Assembly: GCA_021397845.1 (NCBI GenBank)
Contig: CM038046.1
Span: 64,374,021-64,438,020, forward strand
Reading direction: 5' to 3'
Origin: Areca catechu
Lineage: Eukaryota; Streptophyta; Magnoliopsida; Arecales; Arecaceae
Length of the DNA: 64,000 bases
Shown here: in pieces, positions 53,180 to 64,000 of the stretch
Numbering within the stretch: position 1 is the stretch's first letter
Layout: each line of letters begins with the position of its first letter
Notes under the pieces: model-generated
Told to the model about the DNA's origin: nothing
The model's input: the letters and a program-made list of their open reading frames with translations, nothing else
Database searches by the model: none
Position numbers and translations under genes: made by a program

Positions 53180-53925
53180 TGATGTAGGACGACTCTAAGA
53201 TTGCTAATTATGCAGGAAAAACAATAAACTAAGTTTTTTATGATTTTTATAATTTAGGTTTGTAGGCTAAATTCTCAAACTAAAGTGAGAACTAGCAGAA
53301 AGAGTAGCAATGCAAAGAATCACCATGATCATAAAATAACTCATGCAAGATAATGAAAGTTAGGACCTAGAATTGAGAAACTCCCAGTTTAGGATAGCTT
53401 ATCTTCAATAAATGAGATATCAAGAGAAGAGAAGGATATTACCGGTCGGAGATTTGAAGAACTTCTGACAAAGAGATTACACAGCACCATGATTGGAGCC
53501 TAGATGATGAAGCTCGGTTTCCTTGAATTTGATGATTGATTTGGGCAGTTCTGGAGGCAAGGAAAGCTTCCTCTGGGGTGGTGAAATATCTCGGGGATCT
53601 ACAAAATGTCAAGGTTAGGCACGAAATTAATAAACAAATAGAGAATCATAATATGAAGGAAAAAGAAAGGGATTAGGGCAAGAAGGGCAGGCGGCAAGGA
53701 AGCATAAAGAGCTCTTGATTTGGACATCTTCAAGGCTACTTTTCTTGGGCATGACTAATGCTTGGAGAGATCTGATTTGCTTCTTGGGGCGTGGAGGGAT
53801 TGCAAGGATAAAGGTCGGCCAACACAAGAACAAAGAACCAAAAACAAAACCAAAAACCAAAGAACACAAGACACCTATCTCAGAATAATTCAGCAGAGTT
53901 TTAATTCATAAGAGTTGATTAGGTT
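53180..53925 (-). repeat. G5 3' LTR, upstream part deleted
   Basis: It matches 54432 to about 55150 (GCAGAAAGAGTAGCAATGCA, then GGATAGCTTATCTTCAATAA) but lacks the promoter-side half of the LTR. Confidence 0.8.
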
Positions 53926-54416
53926 AGCAATCAATTGGGCTTGGGATTGGGGTGTGTAGAAGTTGATTAGGTTAGGTTGAGACAAGGTGCAGAAATTGTG
54001 AAATTTAGAAGTTAGGGTTTCAAAAGATGAAGATTTTGACATAGACTTCGATGCAGGAAAAAATCAATAAAATTATAGGATAGAGGATGGATGGTGATAA
54101 TGAACTCTGACAAATCTATACAAAACAAAAATCAGATGATGTTGAAAATATTAGCATTTTTGGACTGATGCAGAATTCTTAGGTTTTTAGTTAGGGTTAC
54201 TAATATGCCAAATTTTAGTGAATTAGGTTTTCTATAAAATTAATTAAAAATTATGGTAAAATAGAGGATAAGACAAATAACACTTCACACAAATTTCAAA
54301 GAAAAATAAAATTTATAGATGGTCAAAATCAGATAAAAATAGACACCTAATGCAACTAGCAGGATGCATAAATTAGGGTTTATGATCCTAATGCAGATGA
54401 ATGCTATCCTAAACCT

Positions 54417-54428
54417 GCTCTGATACTA
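54417..54428 (-). other. G5 primer-binding site, mutated
   Basis: The minus strand reads TAGTATCAGAGC, one change from the usual initiator-Met-type site. The adjoining leader (53930-54416) matches G1 from 2079 to about 2560, inverted. Confidence 0.8.
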
Positions 54429-54431
54429 AAC

Positions 54432-56006
54432 TGATTCAGATGACTCTATGATTACTCTAAGATTATAACATGCAAAATAGTAAACTAATTTTTTTATATT
54501 TTTTATAATTTAATTTGCAGGCTGGATTTCTAAAATTAAGTAAGAACTAGCAGAAAGAGTAGCAATGCAAAGAATCTCCATGATCGTAGGCATACTCATA
54601 CGAGATAATGAAAGTCAGGACCTGGGAATTGAGAAACTCCTCGTTTAGGATAGCTTATCTTCAATAAATTAGATATCAAGAGAAGGAAAGGATGTTACCA
54701 GTCAAAGACTTGAAGAACTTCTGACAAAAGATCACATAGTACTCTGATTGGAGCGTGGATGATGAAGCTCGATTCCGTTGAATTTGATGACTAATTTGGG
54801 CAGTCCTGGAGGTATGGAAAGCCTCCTCTGGGGAGGTGAAACATCTCGAGGATCCTACAAGCATCAGAGGTCAATCAAAACAGCAAATAAACAAAGGAAA
54901 GAAACTAAGGTTGGATTGAAATCGGGGTAGAATTTTGAAGCTAGCGGCTAGAAGTAGGATGATTCTCTTTGGCTTGGATGGCAGCTAGGGCACTCCTTCT
55001 AGGGCGTGTGAAGACTTGGATGGCAGCAAGCTAGGAGTGGAAGGATGCTATGACAACAAAGGATTCGGCCAAGTACAATAGTAACAAAAGAAACACAAAA
55101 ACTCCAACACCAACACAGGCACACAAGCTTCTAAACCAAAATTTCAGCAAAGTTTAATATCATGAATAAAAGATATAACAAGAGGAAGAGGGGTTGAGTA
55201 TTTATAAGGCTCCCATGCCCTCTCCTAACTAGGGTTACACTTAGGTTAGGACTAATCTCTCCTTAAGGTATTACAAGTCTTCTCCTAGTTAGATTACAAG
55301 TCCTTCTCTTAGCTAGGTTAGGAAAATAAATCCTAACTAGGTTAGGAATTTAACTAGTCTTCTCCTTCTCCCATCATGCTTTGACTTGGTCAACATGTGA
55401 GGATGCCTACTATTGCTTTGATTGGCATGTAGGCTTCAAGGGGGCAGCAATGGACTGGCCAAGAGGTGAAGGGTGCATGGGCTTGGGCCTCCTGGAAGCT
55501 GGGATGGCCTGGTAGCCTTGTAGCAGGAATATTCCTTTGAATCTTGCTTCTTAAGGGCTTGGGCTTGATTTCTCTTGGGCTAGGGTGCAGATGGACCTCT
55601 AGATTTATGATGTGACCTGGTCTGGGAATATGCTCTGGCATCTGGAGGGCATCTAAAAGGAATCATGGAATCTAGAAAGGTATTTTGGATCCTGGGATGT
55701 CACGCAAAATCCAATAAGCTGATGTAGTGGCCTCTGACTCCTGGATGAGGCCTGGTGGAACTCCAAAATAGGGTAACCTCCTCTCTTGTACAAAATTGAA
55801 CTCTTATTGGACTCATAACTGAAGTACAGGACTCAATATACTGACTAGGGTTGAGGGTTGAGACAAATCAACTATCTTCAACTTATTATAGGACTCAATC
55901 TTAATTGATTACAAAATTGTGACACATGACTAAGGTTCTAAAAAAACTCTAATCGGTAAACCATATGGAATCTAGTGATCTGTGTCTGATCATGGTGTCC
56001 CCACCA
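54432..56006 (-). repeat. G5 5' LTR
   Basis: 1575 bp. The minus strand starts TGGTGGGGACACCATGATC and ends GAATCA. A TTATAAATAC TATA motif lies near 55196-55206 (minus). Long stretches match the G1 LTR. The small frame at 55390-55641 is a shadow of LTR sequence. Confidence 0.87.
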
Positions 56007-56011
56007 CATCA

Positions 56012-56515
56012 GGGTGGTGTTCCAATGGTGCATATGGCTTCTTGGATTGGCACAGGGAGGATGATCTAGGAAGGAGGAAGATCGGCCACTTGGGAGGCTT
56101 CTAAGGTGTTTTTCTATCCATTGGAGGCATCTCTGTCCAGCAAGGGAGGTGCTGGCGGTGGTGGGATATTATGGAAAGGCTTCTCTAGTGAGGATTTGGC
56201 TAAAAATGCTTGTGGTCCATGGTTTTGTGCCATGGACCAACAACCATGGTGGATCGTGGACTGCCATTTGCTTCATAGACCAAGCGACCGATCTATGGTG
56301 GTCCAACTGCTTTAAAATGAGTGCCATCTAATATTAATTCTTTAAATTTTGATTTTGAGCCCGTTTCATATTTATTTGAGTGTCGTTTATGCTGTTGGAC
56401 TCCTAAAATTATGGTCTTCACATTGGTGGTGTTTCTTACAAAATATTGCATAAAAGTATCAATTTTAAAAAAGCAAAGTTGAATTAATTAACATATATCT
56501 AATAACTATCATACC
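56012..56515 (-). repeat. A1 3' LTR, proximal part
   Basis: On the minus strand the LTR starts TGATAGTTATTAGATATATG at 56515, just after a purine-rich stretch. It is interrupted by G5 at 56011. Confidence 0.55.
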
Positions 56516-57843
56516 GCCCAACTTGAACTTTGCTTGTCCTCGAGTAAAGTAAATGAATTAGTTATGTGTACTAACTTGTCCATGAAGTGAAAATTATCTT
56601 ACTAACTCTAAAATTGGTTGATACCTGGTTAGAGCATTAAAAAGGTACTTCATCGGATTACGAATTCTACCAACTTAGTGACCGAGTTAAGCCCCAAGAA
56701 ATTTATAGTGTTTTTGTAAATCTCTAACTTTCTTGTTCGAGTAGTACTTATTTAGTTTTTCTCTTTCTCACTTAATGTTATCAATTACTCCTCTTTGTAG
56801 TTGACCTTTCGAGTTAGATGCTTAAAAATTTTAGGTGTAGTCAAGTGACTATAAACCTTATTATAGTTTTTTCCTTTTCTTCTTCTTATTTTACTTTTTA
56901 AATCCTCTAACTTTCATTGATTTTGGTGTATTAATTTATTTAGTCCCTTTCTCTTCTTTTCTTCTTTCTTTCTTTAATCTTTTTAATGTAGAGTCAGTGC
57001 AATGTCTAGCTCTTGCTTTGTAGTTGACCCTTGTAGCGAGCTTTAGGCCAATGACTTCCAACAAGTTGGCTTAGGGCATTAGGGTAGAATACCCTTCAAG
57101 CTTACTGACTCGAATAAAAAGGCTACGTGCTAAGACTATCTCTATGAAAGGTTTCTTCAAATCCTTACCATTAGACATAAACAACAATGCTTACTTAGGC
57201 GATGGGGTCCGTTTACTCAATAAGAGTTAATATTGAGTCAGTACAATGTCCTTGCATCTTGCTTTCTAATTGACCCTTGTAGCGAGCTTTAGACCAATGA
57301 CTCCCAAACTAGTTATCTTTATGGCATTAGTTATAGAACACCTTCAGGCTTTCTGACTCGAATTAAAATGGCTACATGCTAAGACTGTCTTTACAAAAGG
57401 TTTCATTATATTCTCACCTTTTGATGCAAACAACAATGCTTACTTAGGCGAAGGGATCCGGTTACTCAGTGCGAGATACTAAAAACCTCATTTATTAAAC
57501 TTTAAATGGGACTTTTATGACTCTTTGACATTTCCACCTATATCATTACAAGGTAGATTCTTTATCGAGATCAATAGGTAGAAGGGTCTAGAATTACTCA
57601 ATTGATTTGGTATAAACTCTACCATTTAATGGGCTTTCTTGATATTTTATCCCTCATTATCTCTAAAATTGTCTAAACCATTAATCATTCCTTATTTAGC
57701 AAGTTTGATTATTTTCAAATCGAGACAGTTGGTAATACACAAATTGATTAAGTTTTACTCAAGGATTTCATTAATTGTCACCCCTAACTTAATTTCTATT
57801 ATCCCTAATGGAAGGAGATACTAAAAAATGCATGACAAAGAAA
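56516..57843 (-). mobile_element. A1: gypsy 3' internal region, non-coding
   Basis: The minus strand just before the LTR reads TTTACTCGAGGACAAGCAAA then GTTCAAGTTGGGCGG. I recognise this CTCGAGGACAAGCAAAGTTCAAG motif as the sequence between the end of pol and the polypurine tract in a common class of plant gypsy elements. No coding motif is visible. It contains a tandem duplication (56991-57478). The stretch 57479-57843 shows nothing further. Confidence 0.55.
56991..57478. repeat. Two-copy tandem repeat of about 244 bp
   Basis: Copy 1 starts GAGTCAGTGCAATGTC at 56991 and copy 2 starts GAGTCAGTACAATGTC at 57235. Shared blocks include TTGACCCTTGTAGCGAGCTT and CAACAATGCTTACTTAGGCG. The copies have diverged clearly, so the duplication is old. 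Confidence 0.8.
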
Positions 57844-59340
57844 TGATGTGGCACAACTGCAGATGTGGAACTAGCATCGGGCATAGTTGGCAACCACGTG
57901 AGCAAGAAATGCCACCTGTACATGGTGGCTGAATGAAGATCTGAGGTCGAGCCCTTAGCCGAGGTCAGCCCCCATCCAGGTCCAGCTCTCGGTCGAAGTC
58001 ATGCTCCCGCCATCCAAGGTCGAGCCCCCAGTCGAGGTCATGTTCCCACCGTCCGAGGTCGAGCTCCCAGTCGAGGTCAGCTCCCATCCAGGGTCGAGCT
58101 CCTGGTCAAGGCCATGCTCTCACAGTTCAAGGTTGAGCTCTCGGTCGAGGTCAGCTCACTTCTAGGATGAGCACTTGATTGAGGTTGTGCTCCCGCTATC
58201 CGAGTTCAAGCCCAAGGCTGAGATCAGCTCCCATCCAGGGTCGAGCTCTTGGTCAAGGTCGCGGTCCCACCGTCCAAGGTCGAGCCCCCGGTCGAGGTCA
58301 GCTCCCATCCAAGGTCGAGCTCCTGGTCGACGTCATGTTCCTACCATTTAAGGTCGAGCCCCTAACCAAGGTTAGCTCCCATCCAGGGTCAAGCTCCTGA
58401 TCGAGGTCATGCTCCCACCATCCGAGGTTCAGCCCTCGATCGAGGTCAGCTTCCATCCAAGGTCGAGCTCCTAGTCGAAGTCATGCTCTCATCATCCAAG
58501 GTCGAGCTCCCGACTGAGGTCAGCTCCCATCCAGGGTCAAGCATCTGATTGAGGTCGTGTTCCTGCCATCCTAGGTCGAGCCCCTGATCAAGGTTATATC
58601 CAATCTAAGGTCGAGCTCCTAGCCGAGGTCATGCTCCAGACATCCAAGTCCCCCTAGCGTGCCACACCTGTCTATGGCCATGCAACAGGGGGCTCTAGTT
58701 CTCGTGACACGGAATATGTACCTCCTCCAAGAGGAGTATTTCATTAAGGCCTCAGGCCCTAGAACATTTCGATGGTCCCTCCTGGAAAAGGAACGGTTTA
58801 CCATGGCTCAAGACTCAGCGGCACGGTGCCTGCACCTCTCATGGGAAACTGCACCAACAAATGGACAAGACCTGTACTACATCGACAAACACCCCTAATA
58901 GATGGATCTCCTTCCAAGGATCGGTCCAATAGGGGGGAGATCATAGACAAAGGAAAACCCCTCCCGGAAGGGGAACCAAGAAAGGGACATCTTGGTGAAG
59001 CCCCATACTTGGTTCGGGCCATTCCACTAGTATAAAATCAAAGGAGGGACCCCCAGCAAGGATAAGAGGCGACTGGTAAAATATATAGAGCAAACGGGCA
59101 AGGGACCAGAAGAGAGAACCTCTCAGCTCTCTAACGTCCACATCTCTTCATTTTTTCCATTCCTGAGATCTCACTCTCACCCCTTTGCACGGAGAGACTC
59201 CAAGCTCTTCACCACAGAGGCTCTGTTCCCCCTTTTCGTCCCAACTGACTTGATCATCGAAGTGTCCCGCTAGAATCCCCAGCCTAGGTCTCCTCATTTT
59301 TTTAGGTTGCTCTAGCCAAGAAGCCAAATAAAAAATAGGA
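57844..59340 (+). repeat. T3 probable 5' LTR with minisatellite
   Basis: This is non-coding sequence upstream of a Tat-like gag. It has a minisatellite in its first half and a TATA-like AGTATAAAATC near 59029-59039, so it is read as an LTR. The exact start (TGATGTGG at 57844) and end are not proven, because no second LTR is present and I cannot identify a primer site with confidence. Confidence 0.45.
57935..58650 (+). repeat. Minisatellite with 74-bp dimeric unit
   Basis: Two related monomers alternate: one of about 39 bp with GGTCGAGGTCATGCTCCCAC and one of about 35 bp with GGTCGAGGTCAGCTCCCATC. They share a GGTCGAGCTCCTGGTCGAGG core. About nine to ten dimers are present, with point changes. 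Confidence 0.85.
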
Positions 59341-59393
59341 CCAAGCACCTAGAGGGAATCTGACGCGTCCATGACATGTTAGAGCTATAAGCC

Positions 59394-61075
59394 ATGGCAA
59401 TCTAGGTAGCAACAGATTGGTACACCAAGTACGGAGGTGATTTTAGAACAACTACCATCAACGGTCGGAAGTCCAACAATAGGTCCCCCATTGCTAGCAA
59501 AGTATCCATGGAAGCCCATGACTCCATGGGGACCACATGCACACGGGAAGTTTCTACCAGCCATGCCGGGGACCCTCCTCCCCGCGATGACCAGCAGAGC
59601 CCAGAGAGGGAGCTCCTCACTCTGCCACCACCACCTCCAGTTGACCCCCAGATCACCGCACTTGCCCAGCAAGTCCATGCCTTGGCTGCAATGGCGCGTC
59701 AGCTTCATCAATGACACCGATCCCTGGCAACACAGTAGCAACCGAGGATGCTGACGATCCATGCCATCGATCCCTGTACTAGCCTATGGTTCTTCTGGAA
59801 GGGGACATCGCATGTAGCCTACCACTGGCGGGGATACCAGTTGGCACCAAGAAGGGCCAGAAGATGACCCCACTGGCTGGGTGAGTCATTCCCTAGCCCC
59901 GGTAAAGGCACACACTCGCATCGTTGGTGCCGGCATGGCTAGGAACTAAGACGAGAGTTCCTCCACTTTGCACCCCCTTCACCCCTGATGGCCTCCATCG
60001 AGGGGTCCACTAACGAGGCCATCTGCCATGAGCGGAAAGGCACCTCGAAGAGCAATAGCACAGGCTGGCCAATCAATCTCGCTGGTTTGTCGAGATTCAG
60101 GGCTCACCCAGCGAGACCGCAGGTTATGACACACATCCACCCTTCTCCCATAGGATCCAAGAAGAACCGATTCCAAGCCAGTTTCGCATGCCTCAAGTTG
60201 ATCCCTACAATGGGACAACTGACTTCTTAGAGCACCTGGAAAGTTACAAGGCCTTCATGAGGGTCCATGGGGCCATCAATGCTCTTCTCTACGTTGCCTT
60301 CCCCGCTAGACTTTATAAGGTTGCTCGAGCTTGGTTCTCTCGACTAGAGCTAAAGAGCATCTACTTATTCGGATAGCTAGATAAAAAGTTCATGGCACAC
60401 TTTGATGCATGCAAAAAGGTGCCACATGAGACTAATAGTCTCTTTTCGATATACTAATAGGACAGAGAGCTCCTCTAGGATTATGTATCTTGGTTCAAAG
60501 CTGCCACCTTGGAGATCTACCACCTCGACAAGCTAGCTACTATACTAGCCCTTAAGAGGGGGCTCAGGACCTCCCGCTTCACCACTCCCTCGATAAGAAG
60601 CCTCCAAAGACCTACTCAGAGCTCCTCCTTCAAGCCCACAAGTATATCCATGTAGAGGAGGCCGACCATACTAGGAGGGAGCTAAACGGGAGGCCATTAA
60701 AGAGGCAAGCTATGATGAAACATCTAGTCAACAGTCTCGAAGACTGCACCAGCCCCGTGATCGAGGCACAGGCCTAGACTTGACCTGACCAAGGAATAAA
60801 AGTTTACTTCTCTCCTCACCAGGAGAGCAAAGATCCTGATGGAGATTGAGGGCGAGCGCTTCCAATGTCACCCTCCCTAACTAAGGCCATTCGTTGGATG
60901 CGACAGATCCCATTACTGTCACTTCCATCGAGACCACAGCCATGATACTGAGGAATGTCACCACATGAAGAGGGAGATAGAAGACTTGATTAAGCATGGC
61001 TACCTTAGAGATTACGTGGAGGGAAGAGCACCTCAAATAGCTTAGGATGAAGAGCCCCGACCACTCACCATCTAC
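59394..61075 (+). pseudogene. T3 gag, heavily decayed (Tat-like)
   Basis: Plus-strand frames carry LPPPPPVDPQITALAQQVHA (59616-59675), then the gag core MPQVDPYNGTTDFLEHLESY..., ARAWFSRL at 60188-60376. Further on come a stretch with GLRTSRF and the finger-like HYCHFHRDHSHDTEECHHMK at about 60914-60973, followed by REIEDLIKHGYLRDYV. Stops and shifts occur throughout. The order and motifs match T1 gag (HFRTCRK..., FCQFHRDHGHNIEEC, EDLIKRGYL). It breaks off at about 61075 against copia RNase H sequence in the opposite orientation. Confidence 0.8.
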
Positions 61076-62398
61076 ACCGGTTGTTCTATAGTAGAAACCA
61101 TGTCTATATCCAGAATGAATTTCTTCATTCACACAGCTTTTCTTATGGCTTCACTTGCAGCTATGTATTTTGTCTCAATGACTGACTTAGTTATAGTTTG
61201 CTGCTTTATACTCTTCAAACTCACAGCACCACTATATATGGTGAACACATACCTTGATATGGATTTACTATCATCTGGATCTAATTGAAAACTAGAATCG
61301 GTATATCCTTCTAGTTTTAAATCTGATCCACCATATAGAAAAAAAATATCCTGAGTCCTTCTCAAGAATTTAAGGGTATTTTTTACAGATTTCCAATGAT
61401 CCTCTCCTAGATCTGCCTAGAACTTTTTCACTATGCCCAAGGCATAAGCAACATCAGGCCTGGTACATAGCATGGCATACATAATTGATCCTATAGCCAA
61501 AGCATAAGGAATCATAGCCAACATCTCTCTTTCTTCCGATGTCTTAGGATACATTTTCTAGGAGAGATGTATGCCTTGATCATAGGTAAGTAACCCCTCT
61601 TACTTCCATCCATGTTGAATCTCTTCAACACTAAGTCAATGTACCTAGTTTAGGATAAGCCTAGCATCATCTTAGATCTATCTCTATAGATCTTAATCCT
61701 TCATATATAGGATGCCTCTCCCAGATCCTTCATGAAAAACTTTGATGATAGCCTAGTTTTGATCGATTATAACATTAGGATATTACTCCCAATGATAAGT
61801 ATGTCATCGATATACAGAATTAAAAAGATAATTGCATTTCCATTTATCTTTTTATACACACAAGATTCATCTACATTTTTAATGAAACCAAACTCTCTGA
61901 TTGCTTCATCAAAATGGATGTTCCAACTTCTCGATGCTTGCTTTAATCCATATATAGATTTTTAAGTTTGTATACTTGGTTCGGTCATCCACTTGAGACA
62001 AACCCTTCTAGTTGTGACATATAGACTTCTTCCTCAAGATATCCATTGAGGAAAGCAGTCTTTATGTCCATTTGCTAGATTTCATAATCATGGTATGCTG
62101 CTATTGCAAGAAAAATCCTGATGAACTTGAGCATTGCTACTGGTGAAAAAGTTTCATCATAGTCAATACCATGCTTTTGTCTAAAACCTTTTGACACTAG
62201 CCTGGCCTTATAGGCATCTACTTGGCCATCTGTTCTAATCTTCTTCTTGAAGATCCATTTAAACCCTGTAGTGTTAACTCCTTCAGGTGGATCTACCAAG
62301 GTCCAAACCTGATTGGAATACATAGAGTCCATTTCAGATTTCATGGCATTTAGCCATTTATCAAAGTCTCTACTCTCAATAGCTTTCGTATAGGTCAC
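61076..62398 (-). pseudogene. C1-d reverse transcriptase and RNase H
   Basis: 62398-62075 is open and encodes the start of copia RT (WLNAMKSEMDSMYSNQVWTL, GFKWIFKKK, YKARLVSKGFRQKHGIDYDE). Stops follow, but the catalytic YIDD motif is readable near 61800-61820 (LILYIDDILI), and MYAMLCTRPDVAYALG near 61470. RNase H is open at 61365-61129 (EGYTDSSFQLDPDDSKSISR, IKQQTITKSV, EAIRKAV), after which the usual Trp codon is a stop. It copies element RNA into DNA in intact relatives. This copy is broken. Confidence 0.87.
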
Positions 62399-62432
62399 AG
62401 GATCATCATCTTGAATGATATTGGCCTTATTG

Positions 62433-63445
62433 TCATTCCCAATGAAAAAGCCATATTTGAGAGGTGCACCCCGTACCCTCTCTGACCTTCGGAGAGGTGT
62501 TGTGGCTGTTCCTGATCAACAAGAACTTTTGGTTGAGGAATTTATTTGAAGACTGTTTAGGGATTGGTTGTTGGTTTTGAACTTCACTAAGTTCAAGTGT
62601 TGTTCCACTACTTCTTTCTTGGATAAATTCTTTCTCCAAGAATGTAGCATGTCTACTAACAAATACATTTTGTTCAGATAAAAGAAATATCCAATATCCT
62701 CTTTAGGATAACCAGCAAACCTACATTTGTTAGCCCTAGTACTTAACATATGTCCAAAATTATTCTTGACATGAGCATAGCAACCCCAAGTCTTCAAGTA
62801 TTTAAGATTTGGTCTTTTGCCATTCCAAAGCTTATATGGATTGCTAGTCACTAACTTTGATGGTACCCTGTTCAAAATATATGTAGCAAGTTTCAAGGCA
62901 TATCCCTAGAAGGAAATGGGAAGATTTGTGAAGTGTATCATATACCTCACCATGTCTAACAAGGTGCGATTTATCCTTTCTACCACACCATTTAATTGAG
63001 GTGTATAAGGAGGAGTCCCTTTAGGTATTATGCATTTGTCCTTAAGATGGTTTAGAAAATCACTTGATAAGTATTCTCCTCCTTGATTAGAATGAAGAAT
63101 TTTAATACTATGTTCATTTTGTTTCTCAACCATACTTTGATACTCTTTAAATTTTTCAAAGACTTTGGACTTGTGTTTCATTAGATACATATGTCCGAAC
63201 CTAGATAAGTCATCAATAAATGTGATAAAATAAGAGTATCTACCTCTAGCCTGAGTTGTCATAGATCCACATACATCAGTATATACGAGACATAATAATT
63301 CAGTTTTCCTGTCTCTATGTCCATGAATGGAGACTTGGTCATTTTACCAATGAGGTAGGACTCATAAGTTCATAATGATTGAAAATCATAAGGATCAAAG
63401 TAATTATCTTTGACTAACTTGTTTATTCTTGACTCACTTATATGA
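62433..63445 (-). pseudogene. C1-d integrase
   Basis: The core at 63262-62906 has ITFIDDLSRFGHMYLMKHKS. The second catalytic Asp is replaced (HSNQGGEYLS where HxDxGG is expected). The Glu motif NGVVERINRTLLDMVRYM is intact. The C-terminal part (62896-62516) has TYILNRVPSKLV and YKLWNGKRPNLKYLKTWG. The zinc-finger region at 63445-63265 is broken by stops. The Asp change alone would abolish strand transfer. Confidence 0.85.
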
Positions 63446-63446
63446 C

Positions 63447-64000
63447 CTAATCGGCAATCCCAGAGAAATGTGACATTGACATTAACTCTCTTTCTTTTTT
63501 ATTATCAATAAGTAATATATTATCATTGAGTTCTAAAGTTAAAAGATCATTAATAAAATAACCATGTCCAAATATTTTATTAGAACGAAGAATAGAGCAG
63601 CCACTGCTCTTTATACTTATTTCAAATCCTTGTTGTAATAACAAAGGTATAGAAATAATGTTTCTTACAACATTTGGAACATAGTAACAATCTTCTAACT
63701 TTAGTGCATTATCTGAAGGTAATAATAATAGATAGATGCCCATAGCTTCAGCATACATGGCTTCACCACTTGTGCCATATAGCTTGAAGTCACCTTTCGT
63801 CAAGCTTCTAATTATGTGGAGTCCCTATAATGACTTATAGATATGAGAACCACATGCGCTATCCATTACCCATGAATTACAAATAGAAGCACTCAATGAT
63901 AAATTTGTTTGTATCATGTACAAACCTTTAGATGCTCCTTTAGCATCTTGCTTCACACTTGCAAGATATGTCTTGCAATTTTTCTTCCAATGCCCATGTT
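63447..64000 (-). pseudogene. C1-d gag end and protease
   Basis: At the right edge the minus strand encodes the last part of the zinc knuckle (HGHWKKNC) and the protease site SWVMDSACGSH near 63850-63890, then a stop. From 63803 the frame is open (MTKGDFKLYGTSGEAMYAEA, CYYVPNVVRNIISI, LQQGFEISI) to 63447. C1-d keeps the His of the knuckle that C1-a lost, so the two copies decayed independently. Confidence 0.83.

Larger units (their letters stand above)
53180..56006 (-). mobile_element. G5: gypsy remnant, one full LTR, leader and partial second LTR
   Basis: The minus-strand 5' LTR is 54432-56006 (TGGTGGGGACACC...GAATCA). Primer site and leader run to about 53930, then directly into the transcribed and downstream part of a second LTR ending at 53180. 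CATCA duplications flank it at 53175-53179 and 56007-56011, so both outer ends are intact while gag, pol and the upstream part of the 3' LTR are gone. The LTR is the G1 type. Confidence 0.88.
61076..64000 (-). mobile_element. C1-d: Ty1/copia element, truncated at RNase H and by the window edge
   Basis: Minus-strand copia sequence reads gag end, protease, integrase, RT, RNase H from 64000 down to about 61076. The proteins closely resemble C1-a where they overlap. It is cut within RNase H by T3, so the 3' LTR is absent. The gag start and 5' LTR would lie beyond 64000. Confidence 0.88.

Noticed and set aside
57935..58650. CRISPR-like or coding repeat array
   Set aside because: There are no spacers, and no frame stays open through the array. 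It is a dimeric minisatellite.
58659..59035. Overlapping frames upstream of T3 gag as a host gene
   Set aside because: They lie between the minisatellite and the TATA box of a probable LTR, overlap in several frames and show no domain.
1..64000. Host protein-coding genes, tRNA or rRNA genes
   Set aside because: All coding similarity I could recognise belongs to LTR retrotransposons. No tRNA cloverleaf or rRNA segment was noticed by eye, though a tRNAscan-SE and protein search would be needed to exclude small ones.

Overview
This window is plant nuclear DNA made almost entirely of nested LTR retrotransposons. I found no convincing host gene, rRNA, tRNA or CRISPR array. The plant assignment rests on Ty3/gypsy elements with integrase chromodomains, Tat-like gypsy elements with a second RNase H and an antisense extra gene, Ty1/copia elements with about 2.4-kb LTRs, and primer-binding sites matching initiator tRNA-Met. 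The species cannot be named from this. A repeat-rich, probably pericentromeric or intergenic part of an angiosperm genome fits best. Element names below (G1-G5 chromodomain-type gypsy, T1-T3 Tat-like gypsy, C1-a to C1-d one copia family, S1-S3 solo LTRs, N1 small non-autonomous element, A1 another gypsy) are my own labels.

Left third (1-28708). A C1-family copia LTR (1-492, 6762-7026) holds a complete but internally deleted gypsy element, G1 (493-6756, target duplication CTAAT). It is cut at 7027 by G2, which has two nearly identical LTRs in inverted orientation (7027-8563 plus, 10366-12075 minus), with a gag fragment between them and an integrase/chromodomain fragment outside. G2 is broken at about 12750 and joined to T1 (to 25221, minus strand), a Tat-like element with gag, protease, RT, two RNase H domains and integrase. 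T1 also has two plus-strand (antisense) extra ORFs. Solo LTR S1 interrupts one of them. T1 abuts a second C1 LTR copy (25222-28708), which holds solo LTR S2.

Middle (28709-51531). A truncated gypsy LTR (G3) joins copia C1-a (minus, to 37292). The integrase of C1-a carries solo LTR S3. The C1-a leader holds four tandem hairpins with one shared 20-nt apex and different stems. C1-a lies in the leader of another copy, C1-b, which also holds N1 (37403-39769). The C1-b LTR (39962-48830) is split by G4 (41969-48218, TSD GAATG), a structural twin of G1. An oppositely oriented C1-c LTR (49151-51531) follows after a tandem duplication of the polypurine-tract/LTR-start region.

Right (51532-64000). The integrase tail of Tat-like T2 and a 31-bp minisatellite come first. 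Next is the minus-strand 3' end of gypsy A1, with G5 (53180-56006, TSD CATCA) inside its LTR. Then come T3 (plus strand, with a 74-bp dimeric minisatellite and a decayed gag) and copia C1-d (minus), which runs off the right edge.

Nothing here forms a functioning operon-like unit. Shared function is limited to what LTR elements do: gag packaging, protease maturation, reverse transcription, and integration guided by a chromodomain in the G family. Almost every coding region carries frameshifts or stops. The intact ones are the C1-a gag/protease start, the central T1 pol frame and the G4 integrase-tail/chromodomain frame.
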